A DNA stretch of 64,000 nt, from contig NZ_CP118527.1 of NCBI RefSeq assembly GCF_028885415.1, positions 6,448,001-6,512,000 on the forward strand, in the 5' to 3' direction. Each line of letters starts with the position of its first letter. The stretch's first letter is position 1. The notes under the pieces are model-generated. The model did no database searches, was not told the DNA's origin, and saw only the letters and a list, made by a program, of their open reading frames with translations. Positions 26,016-34,114 of this stretch are shown here, one piece after another. Source of the DNA: Streptomyces coeruleorubidus (lineage in GTDB: Bacteria > Actinomycetota > Actinomycetes > Streptomycetales > Streptomycetaceae). Position numbers and translations under genes: made by a program.

Positions 26016-26544
26016 ATGCGGAAGAGCTCAGTGGCCGCCGGCGTTGCCGCCCTTTCCGTCGTGATGCTGTCGGGATGCCAATCGGGTGGCCTGACGGTGA
26101 GCGAACCCGAGATCTCTTCCTCCCCGCCCACGAAGACCGTTGCCGGTGTTCAGGTGCCGATCCTCCCCCTCGATACCTACGGCGTCAGCGCGGAGCAGCG
26201 AGCAGTTCTCGACCAGGCCGTCGACGAGCTGGCGGGGACATGCGTGAAGGCGAAGGGATACACCTGGCCCGCTCGTCTGAAGCGGCTCGGCGTACCGCGT
26301 TCGGCCAATGAGCGGCGCTACGGGGTCACCGACCCCAAAGCGCAAGGCCCTCATGACGGACGCGGTCACCAAGGCCTACACCGGCCTTGACGGGACGACG
26401 ACCGCGACGAGCCGCACGGGCGGCTGCCGCGGCGAGGCCCGGAAACCGCGCGGAGGCGGTCCGAGCAGCACGGGAAAAGGGCTGGTCGTGAACAAGGCCC
26501 CTACGGCGAGCAGGCGTCAGTTGAGCATCGCCCGGGCCGCGTGA
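26016..26544 (+). pseudogene. Lipoprotein gene, frameshifted near the 3' part
   Basis: Starts at ATG 26016 with a lipoprotein signal peptide and lipobox (VVMLSGC, Cys at 21), then a polar mature region up to RRYGVTDPKAQGP. The reading frame then shifts. The other frame, open across 26308-26544, continues as RKALMTDAVTKAYTGL and TGGCRGEARKPRGG, which is the usual C-terminal pattern of this Streptomyces lipoprotein type. A one-base change near 26335-26345 would join them. As it stands the protein ends at 26390 (124 residues) with an unrelated Gly/His tail. Function of the family unknown. Confidence 0.6.
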
Positions 26545-27368
26545 GCCTCCCCGCGCACCCGCTCGGCAGCCCCCTCATCCACTGCCCGCACCACTTCCGC
26601 GTAGGCCTCCAGCTCCACGGCCCCGCCCAGAAAATCCCCTCGCCCCACCAGCAACTGCGCCCGCTCGTACCGCAACCGAGCTGGATGCGAGGGCAACAGC
26701 AACGACAACTCGACCGCCCACAGCGCCACATCCGACCGCTCCGGCCGAGCCGCCGCCCACGCCCGCACGTTGTTCAGGATCCGCAACACCACATCCAGCG
26801 GATCGGCCGGCCGCAGCATCGACGGATCAAGCTGCGTCCCCGTCGCCCCGGCAACCATCAACTCGGCGTCCGCCCCCGTGAGTACCCGCCCCCCGTCGAA
26901 CGGATCGGCCAGCACCTGCCCCTCGTCAGGTCCGAACCCGACCACGAAATGCCCGGGCAGAGCCACCCCGTACACCGGCGCCCCGGCCCGCCGGGCCACC
27001 TCCATCCACACCACGGACAGCAGGATCGGCAGCCCGCGACGCCGCACCAGCACCTCGTGGAGCAGGGAGGACTCCAGGCGCCGGTAGTCCGCCGGGGTGC
27101 CGTGAAACCCCAGCCGGTCACCGAGCAGCTCCCGCAGGGCGACCGCCCACGCCCGCGGCCCCCCGGGCCGGTACGGCAGCAGCCCGGCCAGCCGGTCCAG
27201 CTCGACCTGCGCGGCGTCCATGCCCGCCTCGTCCAGCGCTCCGTCCGCCTCCGCGCCCACCAGCAGGCACAGCGTCGACAGATCGGGCCGCTCGGACCGG
27301 GCCTCTTCGGCGAACCACCGCCGCAGCTCGGCGGAACGCTCGGGGGGCGGGGGATACGGGGGACGCAT
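26517..27368 (-). CDS. SirB1-family transglutaminase-like protein
   Basis: A 283-residue protein of the SirB1/transglutaminase-like family. The N-terminal helical region has RWFAEEARSERPDLSTLCLLV. The core SSLLHEVLVRRRGLPILLSVVWMEVARRAG is followed by GVALPGHFVVGF and the C-terminal TPR-like helices of the family (NNVRAWAAARPERSDVALWAVEL). ATG 27368 was chosen; a GTG at 27389 is possible. Function in Streptomyces unknown. Its 3' end overlaps the shifted tail of the degenerate lipoprotein gene on the other strand. Confidence 0.87.
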   Translation of the reverse strand: MRPPYPPPPERSAELRRWFAEEARSERPDLSTLCLLVGAEADGALDEAGMDAAQVELDRLAGLLPYRPGGPRAWAVALRELLGDRLGFHGTPADYRRLESSLLHEVLVRRRGLPILLSVVWMEVARRAGAPVYGVALPGHFVVGFGPDEGQVLADPFDGGRVLTGADAELMVAGATGTQLDPSMLRPADPLDVVLRILNNVRAWAAARPERSDVALWAVELSLLLPSHPARLRYERAQLLVGRGDFLGGAVELEAYAEVVRAVDEGAAERVRGEAHAARAMLN

Positions 27369-27398
27369 AGCTGGCTCGTGCCCTCTCACGACGATCGG

Positions 27399-28415
27399 TT
27401 ACCGGCCAAAGGCGCGGGCATCCGGCGCCCGGTAGTGGTGGTACGCGTGGTGCGCGGCGAAACCCATCCCCGCGTACAACGCCCGCGCTCCCTCATTCTC
27501 GGCCTCGACCTGGAGCCACGCGGCCGACGCGCCCTCGTCGAGGGCCCGCCGGGCCAGCGCCGCCATCACGGCCGTGCCCAGCCCCTGCCGCCGCAGATCC
27601 GGATCGACCTCGACGGCGGCGAACCCGGCCCACCGCCCGTCGACGACACACCGCCCGATGGCGGCCGGAGCCTCGTCCTCAGCCGAACCGGTCACGGTCG
27701 CGAACCACACCGAAGGCCCGCTCCCCAGCACCCGCAACGCGACCTCGCTCACGCCCTTGCGCTGGTACCGGGCCAGCCACGCCTCGTCGGCCTCCCGGGA
27801 CAGCACCACCCCCGAGGGCTCGGCGAGGTCGGCGACCGGCGCCAGCGGCCCGACCCACATCTCGGCGGTCACCTCCCGTACCCAGCCCCGCGCCTCCAGC
27901 TCCGCGCACAGCAGCTCCTGCGTGCCCTCGGCACCGGTCGCGGTCTGGACGTAGACGGGCAGGCCACGCTCGGCGTACCACCGCCGAACGGCGTCGAGGG
28001 CCTCGTCCAGGGACACGCCCGGGTCACCGAGCGGCAGCACCGAATTCGCCCGCCGTGTGAACCCGGACGCAGCCCGCAGCTCCCAGTCCCCGAGCAGCTC
28101 GCTCTCCACGGGCCGCCAGGCCCGCGCGGCGACCCGGGCCAGCTCCTCGTAGGAGGCGGCCGGACCGCGGCGACGCGCCGGTGCGGCGGGTACGACCTTG
28201 CCCGCGACCAGCGCGGATTCCACGATGCGGACGCTCTCGCCACCCTTCCGTGTGATCAGCAACACACCTTTGTCCCATGATGTGAGAACCCCGACCGTGT
28301 CGGTGAACTTCTCACCTGGAGGTGCATGTTCGATCAAGCTCCGTACGGAGACCCGTTTGCCCACGTCAGCAGCGGTGATACGGACCTCGAGTCGCCCGGC
28401 GGCAGAGATTTCCAC
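27399..28415 (-). CDS. GNAT family N-acetyltransferase
   Basis: A 338-residue protein. The N-terminal 70 residues form a beta-rich domain (EVRITAADVGKRVSVRSLIE, ...DTVGVLTSWDKGVLLITRKGGESVRI). The C-terminal GNAT fold has the acetyl-CoA loop VDPDLRRQGLGTAVM and the following NEGARALYAGMGF. This combined length matches a conserved Streptomyces acetyltransferase next to fdxA. It is divergent from the ferredoxin gene. Substrate unknown. Confidence 0.9.
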   Translation of the reverse strand: MEISAAGRLEVRITAADVGKRVSVRSLIEHAPPGEKFTDTVGVLTSWDKGVLLITRKGGESVRIVESALVAGKVVPAAPARRRGPAASYEELARVAARAWRPVESELLGDWELRAASGFTRRANSVLPLGDPGVSLDEALDAVRRWYAERGLPVYVQTATGAEGTQELLCAELEARGWVREVTAEMWVGPLAPVADLAEPSGVVLSREADEAWLARYQRKGVSEVALRVLGSGPSVWFATVTGSAEDEAPAAIGRCVVDGRWAGFAAVEVDPDLRRQGLGTAVMAALARRALDEGASAAWLQVEAENEGARALYAGMGFAAHHAYHHYRAPDARAFGR

Positions 28416-28555
28416 AGGTCAGTTCACCCCTCCTGTTCGGATCATGCCCAGGAACGGAGATACTAGGGGCGGGCATCGACGACGCCGCGCTCCCGCGCGC
28501 CAGGCGGCGGAGCCTGAGGAGGCCCGCCAGCGCCCTATCGAGGAGGAACGACAGC

Positions 28556-28873
28556 GTGACCTACGTCATCGCGCAGCCTTGTGTCGACGTCAAGGACAAG
28601 GCGTGCATCGAGGAGTGCCCGGTCGACTGCATCTACGAGGGCTCCAGGTCCTTGTACATCCACCCGGACGAATGCGTCGACTGTGGTGCCTGTGAGCCGG
28701 TCTGCCCGGTCGAGGCGATCTTCTACGAGGACGACACTCCGGAGGAGTGGAAGGACTACTACAAGGCGAACGTCGAGTTCTTCGACGAGCTCGGCTCGCC
28801 CGGCGGTGCCAGCAAGCTGGGGCTGATCGAGCGCGACCACCCCTTCATCGCCGCGCTGCCGCCGCAGGCCTAG
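28556..28873 (+). CDS. fdxA: 7Fe-8S ferredoxin (FdxA/FdxC type)
   Basis: A 105-residue ferredoxin that carries one 3Fe-4S and one 4Fe-4S cluster. Cys ligands are in PCVDVKDKACIEECPVDC (first set; the C-x6-C-x3-CP spacing indicates the 3Fe-4S/4Fe-4S type) and DECVDCGACEPVCPVEA (second set). The C-terminal extension WKDYYKANVEFFDELGSPGG is typical of actinobacterial FdxC. It starts at GTG with GAGGAGG about 10 bases upstream. It is followed by dapC, as in mycobacteria. Confidence 0.96.
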   Translation: MTYVIAQPCVDVKDKACIEECPVDCIYEGSRSLYIHPDECVDCGACEPVCPVEAIFYEDDTPEEWKDYYKANVEFFDELGSPGGASKLGLIERDHPFIAALPPQA

Positions 28874-29000
28874 TCACCGCAAGCGGCCCGCACATCCGTG
28901 CCGCCTCGGTCCCGTACGGCCCGATCACGCCCTGATCGCCGTACGGGGCCGAGGCGTTTGCCGCGAAGGCTCGTACGTACCAGAAAGTGAGCCAGAAACC

Positions 29001-30092
29001 GTGTCCGCAGTCTCCGACCGTCTCCCCACTTTCCCCTGGGACAAGCTGACGTCGTACAAATCCACGGCCGCCGCCCATCCGGACGGCATCGTGGACCTGT
29101 CGGTCGGCACCCCGGTCGACCCGGTCCCCGAGCTGATCCAGAAGGCGCTGGTCGCCGCGGCGGACTCCCCGGGCTACCCGACCGTCTGGGGCACGCCCGA
29201 GCTGCGCGACGCGATCACCGGCTGGGTCGAGCGCCGCCTCGGCGCCCGGGACGTCACCCACCGCCACGTCCTGCCGATCGTCGGCTCCAAGGAGCTCGTC
29301 GCCTGGCTCCCGACCCAGCTGGGCCTCGGCCCCGGCGACCGGGTGGCCTACCCGCGCCTGGCCTACCCGACGTACGAGGTGGGCGCCCGCCTCGCCCGCG
29401 CCGAGTACCAGGTCTACGACGACCCGACGGAGCTGGACCCCGAGGGCCTGAAGCTCCTCTGGCTGAACTCCCCGTCCAACCCGACGGGCAAGGTCCTGGC
29501 GAAGGCGGAGCTCACCCGGATCGTCGCCTGGGCCCGCGAGCACGGCATCCTGCTCTTCTCCGACGAGTGCTACCTGGAGCTGGGCTGGGAGGCCGACCCG
29601 GTCTCGGTGCTGCACCCGGACGTCAACGGCGGCTCGTACGAGGGCATCGTCGCCGTCCACAGCCTCTCCAAGCGCTCGAACCTGGCCGGCTACCGCGCGG
29701 CGTTCCTGGCCGGCGATCCCGCGGTCCTGGCTCCCCTCCTGGAGATCCGCAAGCACGGCGGCATGATGACGTCGGCACCGACCCAGGCGGCGGTGATCGC
29801 GGCCCTCGGCGACGACGAACACGTCCGCGTCCAGCGCGAGCGCTACGCCGCCCGCCGCGGCCTCCTGCGCGAGGCCCTCCTCGCCCACGGCTTCCGCATC
29901 CACCACAGCGAGGCCAGCCTCTACCTGTGGGCGACGAGGGGCGAATCCTGCTGGGACACGGTGTCCCACCTGGCGGAGCGAGGCATCCTGGTCGCCCCCG
30001 GCGACTTCTACGGCCCGGCAGGCGCCGAGTTCGTCCGCGTGGCCCTGACGGCGACGGACGAGCGGGTAGCGGCGGCGGTACGACGTCTGTAA
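29001..30092 (+). CDS. dapC: Succinyldiaminopimelate aminotransferase DapC
   Basis: A PLP-dependent class I/II aminotransferase, 363 residues, that makes N-succinyl-LL-diaminopimelate in the lysine/peptidoglycan pathway. Visible are the substrate-loop SNPTGKV, the Asp of LFSDECYLELG and the PLP lysine in HSLSKRSNLAG (near 222). It starts at GTG 29001. It follows the ferredoxin gene by 127 bases; dapE is 2 kb downstream, supporting the pathway assignment. Confidence 0.93.
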   Translation: MSAVSDRLPTFPWDKLTSYKSTAAAHPDGIVDLSVGTPVDPVPELIQKALVAAADSPGYPTVWGTPELRDAITGWVERRLGARDVTHRHVLPIVGSKELVAWLPTQLGLGPGDRVAYPRLAYPTYEVGARLARAEYQVYDDPTELDPEGLKLLWLNSPSNPTGKVLAKAELTRIVAWAREHGILLFSDECYLELGWEADPVSVLHPDVNGGSYEGIVAVHSLSKRSNLAGYRAAFLAGDPAVLAPLLEIRKHGGMMTSAPTQAAVIAALGDDEHVRVQRERYAARRGLLREALLAHGFRIHHSEASLYLWATRGESCWDTVSHLAERGILVAPGDFYGPAGAEFVRVALTATDERVAAAVRRL

Positions 30093-30144
30093 TGGCCTGG
30101 CTGTGGGCAGACACCCCAGCCGAACCGACCCGGACAGACACAAA

Positions 30145-30181
30145 CCGACGGGGTCCAGGGAAACTCCCTGGACCCCGTCGG
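30145..30181. terminator. Perfect bidirectional terminator
   Basis: Arm 30145-30161 (CCGACGGGGTCCAGGGA) pairs perfectly over 17 bp with 30165-30181 around a 3-base loop AAC. It lies between the convergent ends of dapC and the secreted-protein gene at 30198. Confidence 0.85.
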
Positions 30182-30197
30182 CGGTGAGGACCCGGCG

Positions 30198-30644
30198 TCA
30201 GCCGACCGGCAGGCTCTTGACCGACAGCGAGTCAGCCGACGGCACCCCGCCCTTCGTCAGAGAGCCCGTCGGCAGGTCGCCCTGCGCCGAACCAGCCGCG
30301 TCACCGACGAGCTGCCCGGCCGAGCCCGCCGCGTCACCGGCGGCCTTCTGTGCGACCGGCGTGGTCTTCTTGACGGCCTTGCCGCTGGTCTTGCCCGCGG
30401 CCGGCACCGTCTTCTTGACGGTCTTGCTGCCGGTGTCACCGGCGGACTTGGTGACGTTCCGCGCCGCGCCGTCGACGGTGTCGCCGACGTTCGCCCCGTC
30501 CAGGGCGGTCAGCCCGCTGGGGTTCGGGGTGGCCGGCAGCTCGGGGGCCGCGCTGGCGGAGCCGGCCGCACCGACCCCGGCAGCCGCTCCCGCAGCGACG
30601 ATCAACGCGGCACGGGCGATCCGGCGGGTCAGGGGGAGGGACAT
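30198..30644 (-). CDS. Small secreted Ala/Lys-rich protein of unknown function
   Basis: A 148-residue protein with a Sec signal peptide (RRIARAALIVAAGAAAGVGA, cleavage after ASA near residue 33). The mature part is low-complexity: KTVKKTVPAAGKTSGKAVKKTTP repeats, then Gly/Ala helices (GDAAGSAGQLVGDAAGSAQGD). The start at ATG 30644 has AAGGAG 6 bases upstream. No enzymatic motif. A surface or cell-wall-associated role is possible; I do not recognise a named family. Confidence 0.85.
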   Translation of the reverse strand: MSLPLTRRIARAALIVAAGAAAGVGAAGSASAAPELPATPNPSGLTALDGANVGDTVDGAARNVTKSAGDTGSKTVKKTVPAAGKTSGKAVKKTTPVAQKAAGDAAGSAGQLVGDAAGSAQGDLPTGSLTKGGVPSADSLSVKSLPVG

Positions 30645-30991
30645 GGTGCTCCTTCGACGGGAGAGAACGGTGAGGTTGTGAAGTGTCCGGCCGGGTCCGG
30701 GAGTTGATCGACTGGCTGTTGATCGCCCCGGCTCGGACGCAGTGACTACCGCTCGAAGCCCGCGAAGGTTGCGGCGACGCAACGTAAAGAGTTGGCAATG
30801 CGTCGCATTATCGCCTGCGGATAAAAACGGGCAAAGAGGCTCGTGCCACAAAGCCCGCCGAATCCTTCCAGCCCTTTGTTTCCAAGGGATCTCGCGGTTT
30901 CCGCGGTGCGGGCACGAAAACCTGCGCACACCGTCGCCGCCACGCCGTTCGGGGTAACCCTCAGGGATGAAGGCCCGCACCCCTGCGCGAT
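30645..30991. other. Intergenic region upstream of the secreted-protein gene
   Basis: About 350 bases, richer in A/T than its surroundings. It should contain the promoter and leader of the secreted-protein gene and the 3' end region of the lysozyme-like gene. It holds the inverted repeats listed separately at 30774-30809. No supported gene or RNA. Confidence 0.6.
30774..30809. promoter_or_regulatory. Palindromes upstream of the secreted-protein gene (candidate operator)
   Basis: A perfect palindrome AATGCGTCGCATT at 30797-30809 overlaps a second inverted repeat (GCGACGCA at 30774-30781 against TGCGTCGC at 30799-30806). They sit about 130-170 bases before the start of the minus-strand gene, next to A/T-rich promoter-like sequence. 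They look like a double regulator site; the regulator is unknown. Confidence 0.4.
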
Positions 30992-31984
30992 CTAGCGCAT
31001 CGTCACAATACGGACGGCGTCCGCGTCCGGCTCCGCACCCGCGGTGCCCTGCACCGCGACGTCCCGCCACTCGCTGGCGGTGTTCCCGGCGACCCACTCC
31101 CGCCCCGCGTACGTGACGCGTGCGATGTGCAGCTCGGAGGCGTTGGCCACGGCCCAGTGCGCCAGCTGCCAGCCGCGCTGCTCCACGCTCTGCCCGGTGG
31201 CGGCACTGGTGTCGGCGGTCACCGGCAGCGTCATGGTCCGCCCGTCGGAGTCGCCCGTACCGCTCGGGGACGGCGTCGGCGAGGCCGCCGACGAGCGGCC
31301 CACCTCGGCACCGGCCGGCTCCAGCACATCGCGCCCGAAGTCCCGCACGAGCGCGGCACGCACCCCGTCCGGGCCTGTCGCCCGGGTCGCGGCCGGGCGG
31401 CCCTCACAGGTCAGCGTGGCCGCGGACTGCCCGGTCAGAGCCGCGGCGAGCAGCGCGGCGTCCGGCTCGTGCTTGGCGTAGGCCTGCGGGAAGCCGCTGC
31501 GCTGCACGCGCTGCGCGGCGACGGTGAGCGGCAGTCGCGTGTAGCCGGGCACCTTGACCAGGTGGTCGTAGAACTCGCCGGCCGAGTACGTCGGGTCCAT
31601 GATCTCCTTCGGCGTGCCCCAGCCCTGCGAGGGCCGCTGCTGGAACAGGCCGAGCGAGTCCCGGTCGCCGTGGCTGATGTTGCGCAGGGCGGACTCCTGG
31701 AGCGCGGTCGCCAGCGCGATGGTCACGGCCCGCTCCGGCAGACCGCGCCCGTCGCCCACGGCGGCGATCGTCGCCGCGTTCACCGCCTGCTCGGGCGTGA
31801 ACTCGTACGACGCCCCGTCGCCCTTGCCGGAGACGACTCTGCAGCCCGGTTCGCCTGTGCCTCCGGTGACGTACTGCACCACGAGGTAACCGGCGATCGC
31901 GAGCAGGATCACGAACGCGGATCCGCATCGGAAGACGCGGCCGCGACGCTTGGGAGAAGAGGACGGCTCTGGCACGCCGTACAA
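30992..31984 (-). CDS. Membrane-anchored lysozyme-fold (transglycosylase-like) protein
   Basis: A 330-residue protein. A short cytoplasmic N-terminus and one membrane helix (AFVILLAIAGYLVVQYV) are followed by an extracellular domain. That domain has EQAVNAATIAAVGDGRGLP, the catalytic-type Glu in ALQESALRN, and GDRDSLGLFQQRPSQGWG. This pattern marks a lysozyme/lytic-transglycosylase fold found in many Streptomyces proteins (often mislabelled as transporters). A Ser/Pro-rich linker leads to a C-terminal domain ending AVRIVTMR. Likely cuts peptidoglycan at the cell surface. The start at 31984 could be a few codons off. Confidence 0.85.
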   Translation of the reverse strand: MYGVPEPSSSPKRRGRVFRCGSAFVILLAIAGYLVVQYVTGGTGEPGCRVVSGKGDGASYEFTPEQAVNAATIAAVGDGRGLPERAVTIALATALQESALRNISHGDRDSLGLFQQRPSQGWGTPKEIMDPTYSAGEFYDHLVKVPGYTRLPLTVAAQRVQRSGFPQAYAKHEPDAALLAAALTGQSAATLTCEGRPAATRATGPDGVRAALVRDFGRDVLEPAGAEVGRSSAASPTPSPSGTGDSDGRTMTLPVTADTSAATGQSVEQRGWQLAHWAVANASELHIARVTYAGREWVAGNTASEWRDVAVQGTAGAEPDADAVRIVTMR

Positions 31985-32059
31985 GGTACTGGAGAGTACG
32001 GAGTGCCTTGAGCCAGGTGTGGACAGTGTGCACAGGCCTGGCGCGTTAGGGTCGACGGC

Positions 32060-33139
32060 ATGGCCGACACCTCACTTGACCTCACGCTGAACGCCGCGGA
32101 GCTCACCGCCCGGCTCGTCGACTTCCCCTCCGAGAGCGGCACCGAGAAGCCGCTCGCGGACGCGATCGAGACCGCGCTGCGGGCGCTGCCCCACCTGACG
32201 GTCGAGCGGTTCGGCAACAACGTCGTGGCGCGGACGAACCTGGGCCGCCCGGAGCGGGTGATCCTGGCCGGTCACATCGACACCGTCCCGATCGCGGACA
32301 ACGTCCCCTCCCGGCTCGACGAGGACGGCGTCCTGTGGGGCTGCGGCACGTGCGACATGAAGTCGGGCGTCGCGGTCCAGCTGCGCATCGCGGCCACGGT
32401 CCCCGCCCCCAACCGCGACCTGACCTTCGTCTTCTACGACAACGAGGAGGTCGCCGCCGAGCTGAACGGCCTCAAGCACGTCTGCGAGGCGCACCCCGAG
32501 TGGCTCAGGGGCGACTTCGCGGTCCTCCTGGAACCGTCGGACGGCCAGGTCGAGGGCGGCTGCCAGGGCACACTGCGGGTGCTGCTGAAGACCAGGGGCG
32601 AGCGGGCCCACTCGGCACGCGGCTGGATGGGCTCCAACGCGATCCACGCGGCCGCCCCGATCCTCGCCCGCCTGGCCTCCTACGAGCCCCGCTGGCCGGT
32701 CATCGACGGCCTGGAGTACCGCGAGGGCCTGAACGCGGTCGGCATCACCGGGGGAGTGGCCGGCAACGTGATCCCCGACGAGTGCGTCGTCACCGTCAAC
32801 TTCCGCTACGCGCCCGACCGCACGCCCGAGGAGGCCGTGGCCCACGTCCGGGAGGTCTTCGCGGACTGCGGCGTGGACGAGTTCGAGGTGGTCGACCACA
32901 GCTCGGCCGCGATGCCGGGCCTGTCCCACCCGGCGGCGAAGGCCTTCATCGAGGCGGTGGGCGGCACCCCCATGCCGAAGTACGGCTGGACGGACGTGTC
33001 CCGCTTCTCGGCCCTGGGCGTCCCCGCGGTCAACTACGGCCCGGGCAACCCCCACTTGGCGCACAAGCGGGACGAGCGCGTGGAGATCGCGAAGATCCTG
33101 GCGGGCGAGGAGCGCCTGCGGACCTGGCTGACGGCCTGA
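32060..33139 (+). CDS. dapE: Succinyl-diaminopimelate desuccinylase DapE
   Basis: An M20-family zinc hydrolase, 359 residues, that releases succinate to give LL-diaminopimelate. Metal-ligand motifs: GHIDTVP (near residue 72), CGTCDMKSG (near 96) and YDNEEVAAE (near 130, catalytic Glu). The dimerisation domain and a C-terminal His in PHLAHKRDE are also present. The upstream gap is only 75 bases; the TAGGGT stretch 8 bases before the ATG could be a -10 element, in which case the mRNA would be nearly leaderless (inference). Confidence 0.95.
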   Translation: MADTSLDLTLNAAELTARLVDFPSESGTEKPLADAIETALRALPHLTVERFGNNVVARTNLGRPERVILAGHIDTVPIADNVPSRLDEDGVLWGCGTCDMKSGVAVQLRIAATVPAPNRDLTFVFYDNEEVAAELNGLKHVCEAHPEWLRGDFAVLLEPSDGQVEGGCQGTLRVLLKTRGERAHSARGWMGSNAIHAAAPILARLASYEPRWPVIDGLEYREGLNAVGITGGVAGNVIPDECVVTVNFRYAPDRTPEEAVAHVREVFADCGVDEFEVVDHSSAAMPGLSHPAAKAFIEAVGGTPMPKYGWTDVSRFSALGVPAVNYGPGNPHLAHKRDERVEIAKILAGEERLRTWLTA

Positions 33140-33257
33140 CCGGCCGGAACGCCGTCGTGTTTACGGCGCTCGATCGCGGACATGCTCACGTCCCTCGTTC
33201 GTAACCCGCGTAGATCTACGCTGAGGCGGAACGACCGGCACGACGGAGGGAGCGCAC

Positions 33258-34016
33258 ATGGCGACCGGCAACCCCGAGGGGAAGAAGCAGCCGCCGGAGG
33301 AACAGCGCCTGGGCCCGGTCCTCCGCAGGCGGGATCAGGTGCAGGCGAGCACGACCGACCAGCGGCTGCTGGACGAGCGCGCCCCGTCCGACTGGGTGCA
33401 CACCGACCCCTGGCGCGTGCTGCGCATCCAGTCGGAGTTCATCGAGGGCTTCGGTGCGCTCGCCGAACTCCCGCCCGCGATCAGTGTGTTCGGCTCGGCC
33501 CGGACTCCGGCGGACTCGCCCGAGTACGAGGCGGGTGTCCGGCTGGGGCGGGGACTGGTGGACGCGGGCTTCGCGGTCATCACGGGCGGCGGCCCGGGCG
33601 CGATGGAGGCGGCCAACAAGGGTGCCCTGGAGGCCAAGGGCATCTCGGTCGGCCTCGGCATCGAGCTGCCGTTCGAGCAGGGCCTGAACCCGTACGTCGA
33701 TATCGGCCTCAACTTCCGCTACTTTTTTGTGCGGAAAATGATGTTTGTCAAATATGCCCAAGGATTCGTCGTCCTGCCCGGCGGCCTCGGCACCCTCGAC
33801 GAACTCTTCGAGGCCCTCACCCTCGTCCAGACCCAGAAGGTCACCCGCTTCCCGATCGTCCTCTTCGGCAGCGAGTACTGGGGCGGCCTGGTCGACTGGC
33901 TCCGCCACACGGTCATCGCCCAGGGCAAGGCCGCGGAGAAGGACCTCCTCCTGTTCCACGTCACGGACGACGTGGACGAGGCGGTGGCACTGGTGTCGAA
34001 GGAAGCGGGCAGGTAG
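33258..34016 (+). CDS. LOG family / TIGR00730 Rossmann-fold protein (nucleotide 5'-monophosphate phosphoribohydrolase-like)
   Basis: A 252-residue protein with the LOG-family motifs GGGPGAMEAANKGA (near 112-125) and PGGLGTLDELFE (near 174-185). Members release the base from nucleoside monophosphates. It has the long N-terminus seen in actinobacterial versions. It starts at ATG 33258 with GGAGGGAG upstream. Around 33721-33768 the gene uses a cluster of A/T-rich codons very unlike the rest, encoding YFFVRKMMFVKYAQG, just before the PGGxGT loop (see findings). It sits between dapE and folP, as in mycobacteria. Confidence 0.92.
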   Translation: MATGNPEGKKQPPEEQRLGPVLRRRDQVQASTTDQRLLDERAPSDWVHTDPWRVLRIQSEFIEGFGALAELPPAISVFGSARTPADSPEYEAGVRLGRGLVDAGFAVITGGGPGAMEAANKGALEAKGISVGLGIELPFEQGLNPYVDIGLNFRYFFVRKMMFVKYAQGFVVLPGGLGTLDELFEALTLVQTQKVTRFPIVLFGSEYWGGLVDWLRHTVIAQGKAAEKDLLLFHVTDDVDEAVALVSKEAGR

Positions 34017-34069
34017 AGGCGAGCCGGGCTTCCTGGCCGACCGAGTCGGACGGCGGGTGGGCACAGGTC

Positions 34070-34104
34070 CGAGGGTCCAGGGGGCGGAGCCCCCTGGTAC
34101 CTCG
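34070..34104. terminator. Hairpin between convergent LOG and folP genes
   Basis: CCAGGGGGC at 34077-34085 pairs perfectly with 34089-34097 around a GGA loop, and the flanking CGAGG/CCTCG (34070-34074, 34100-34104) can extend it. This sequence type is also a common dispersed intergenic element in Streptomyces. It can end both convergent transcripts. Confidence 0.65.
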
Positions 34105-34114
34105 GGTCGACGCC

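Noticed and set aside
26541..28280. 579-codon plus-strand frame opposite SirB1 and GNAT genes
   Set aside because: Covers two real genes on the minus strand; Pro/Arg/His-rich with no motif.
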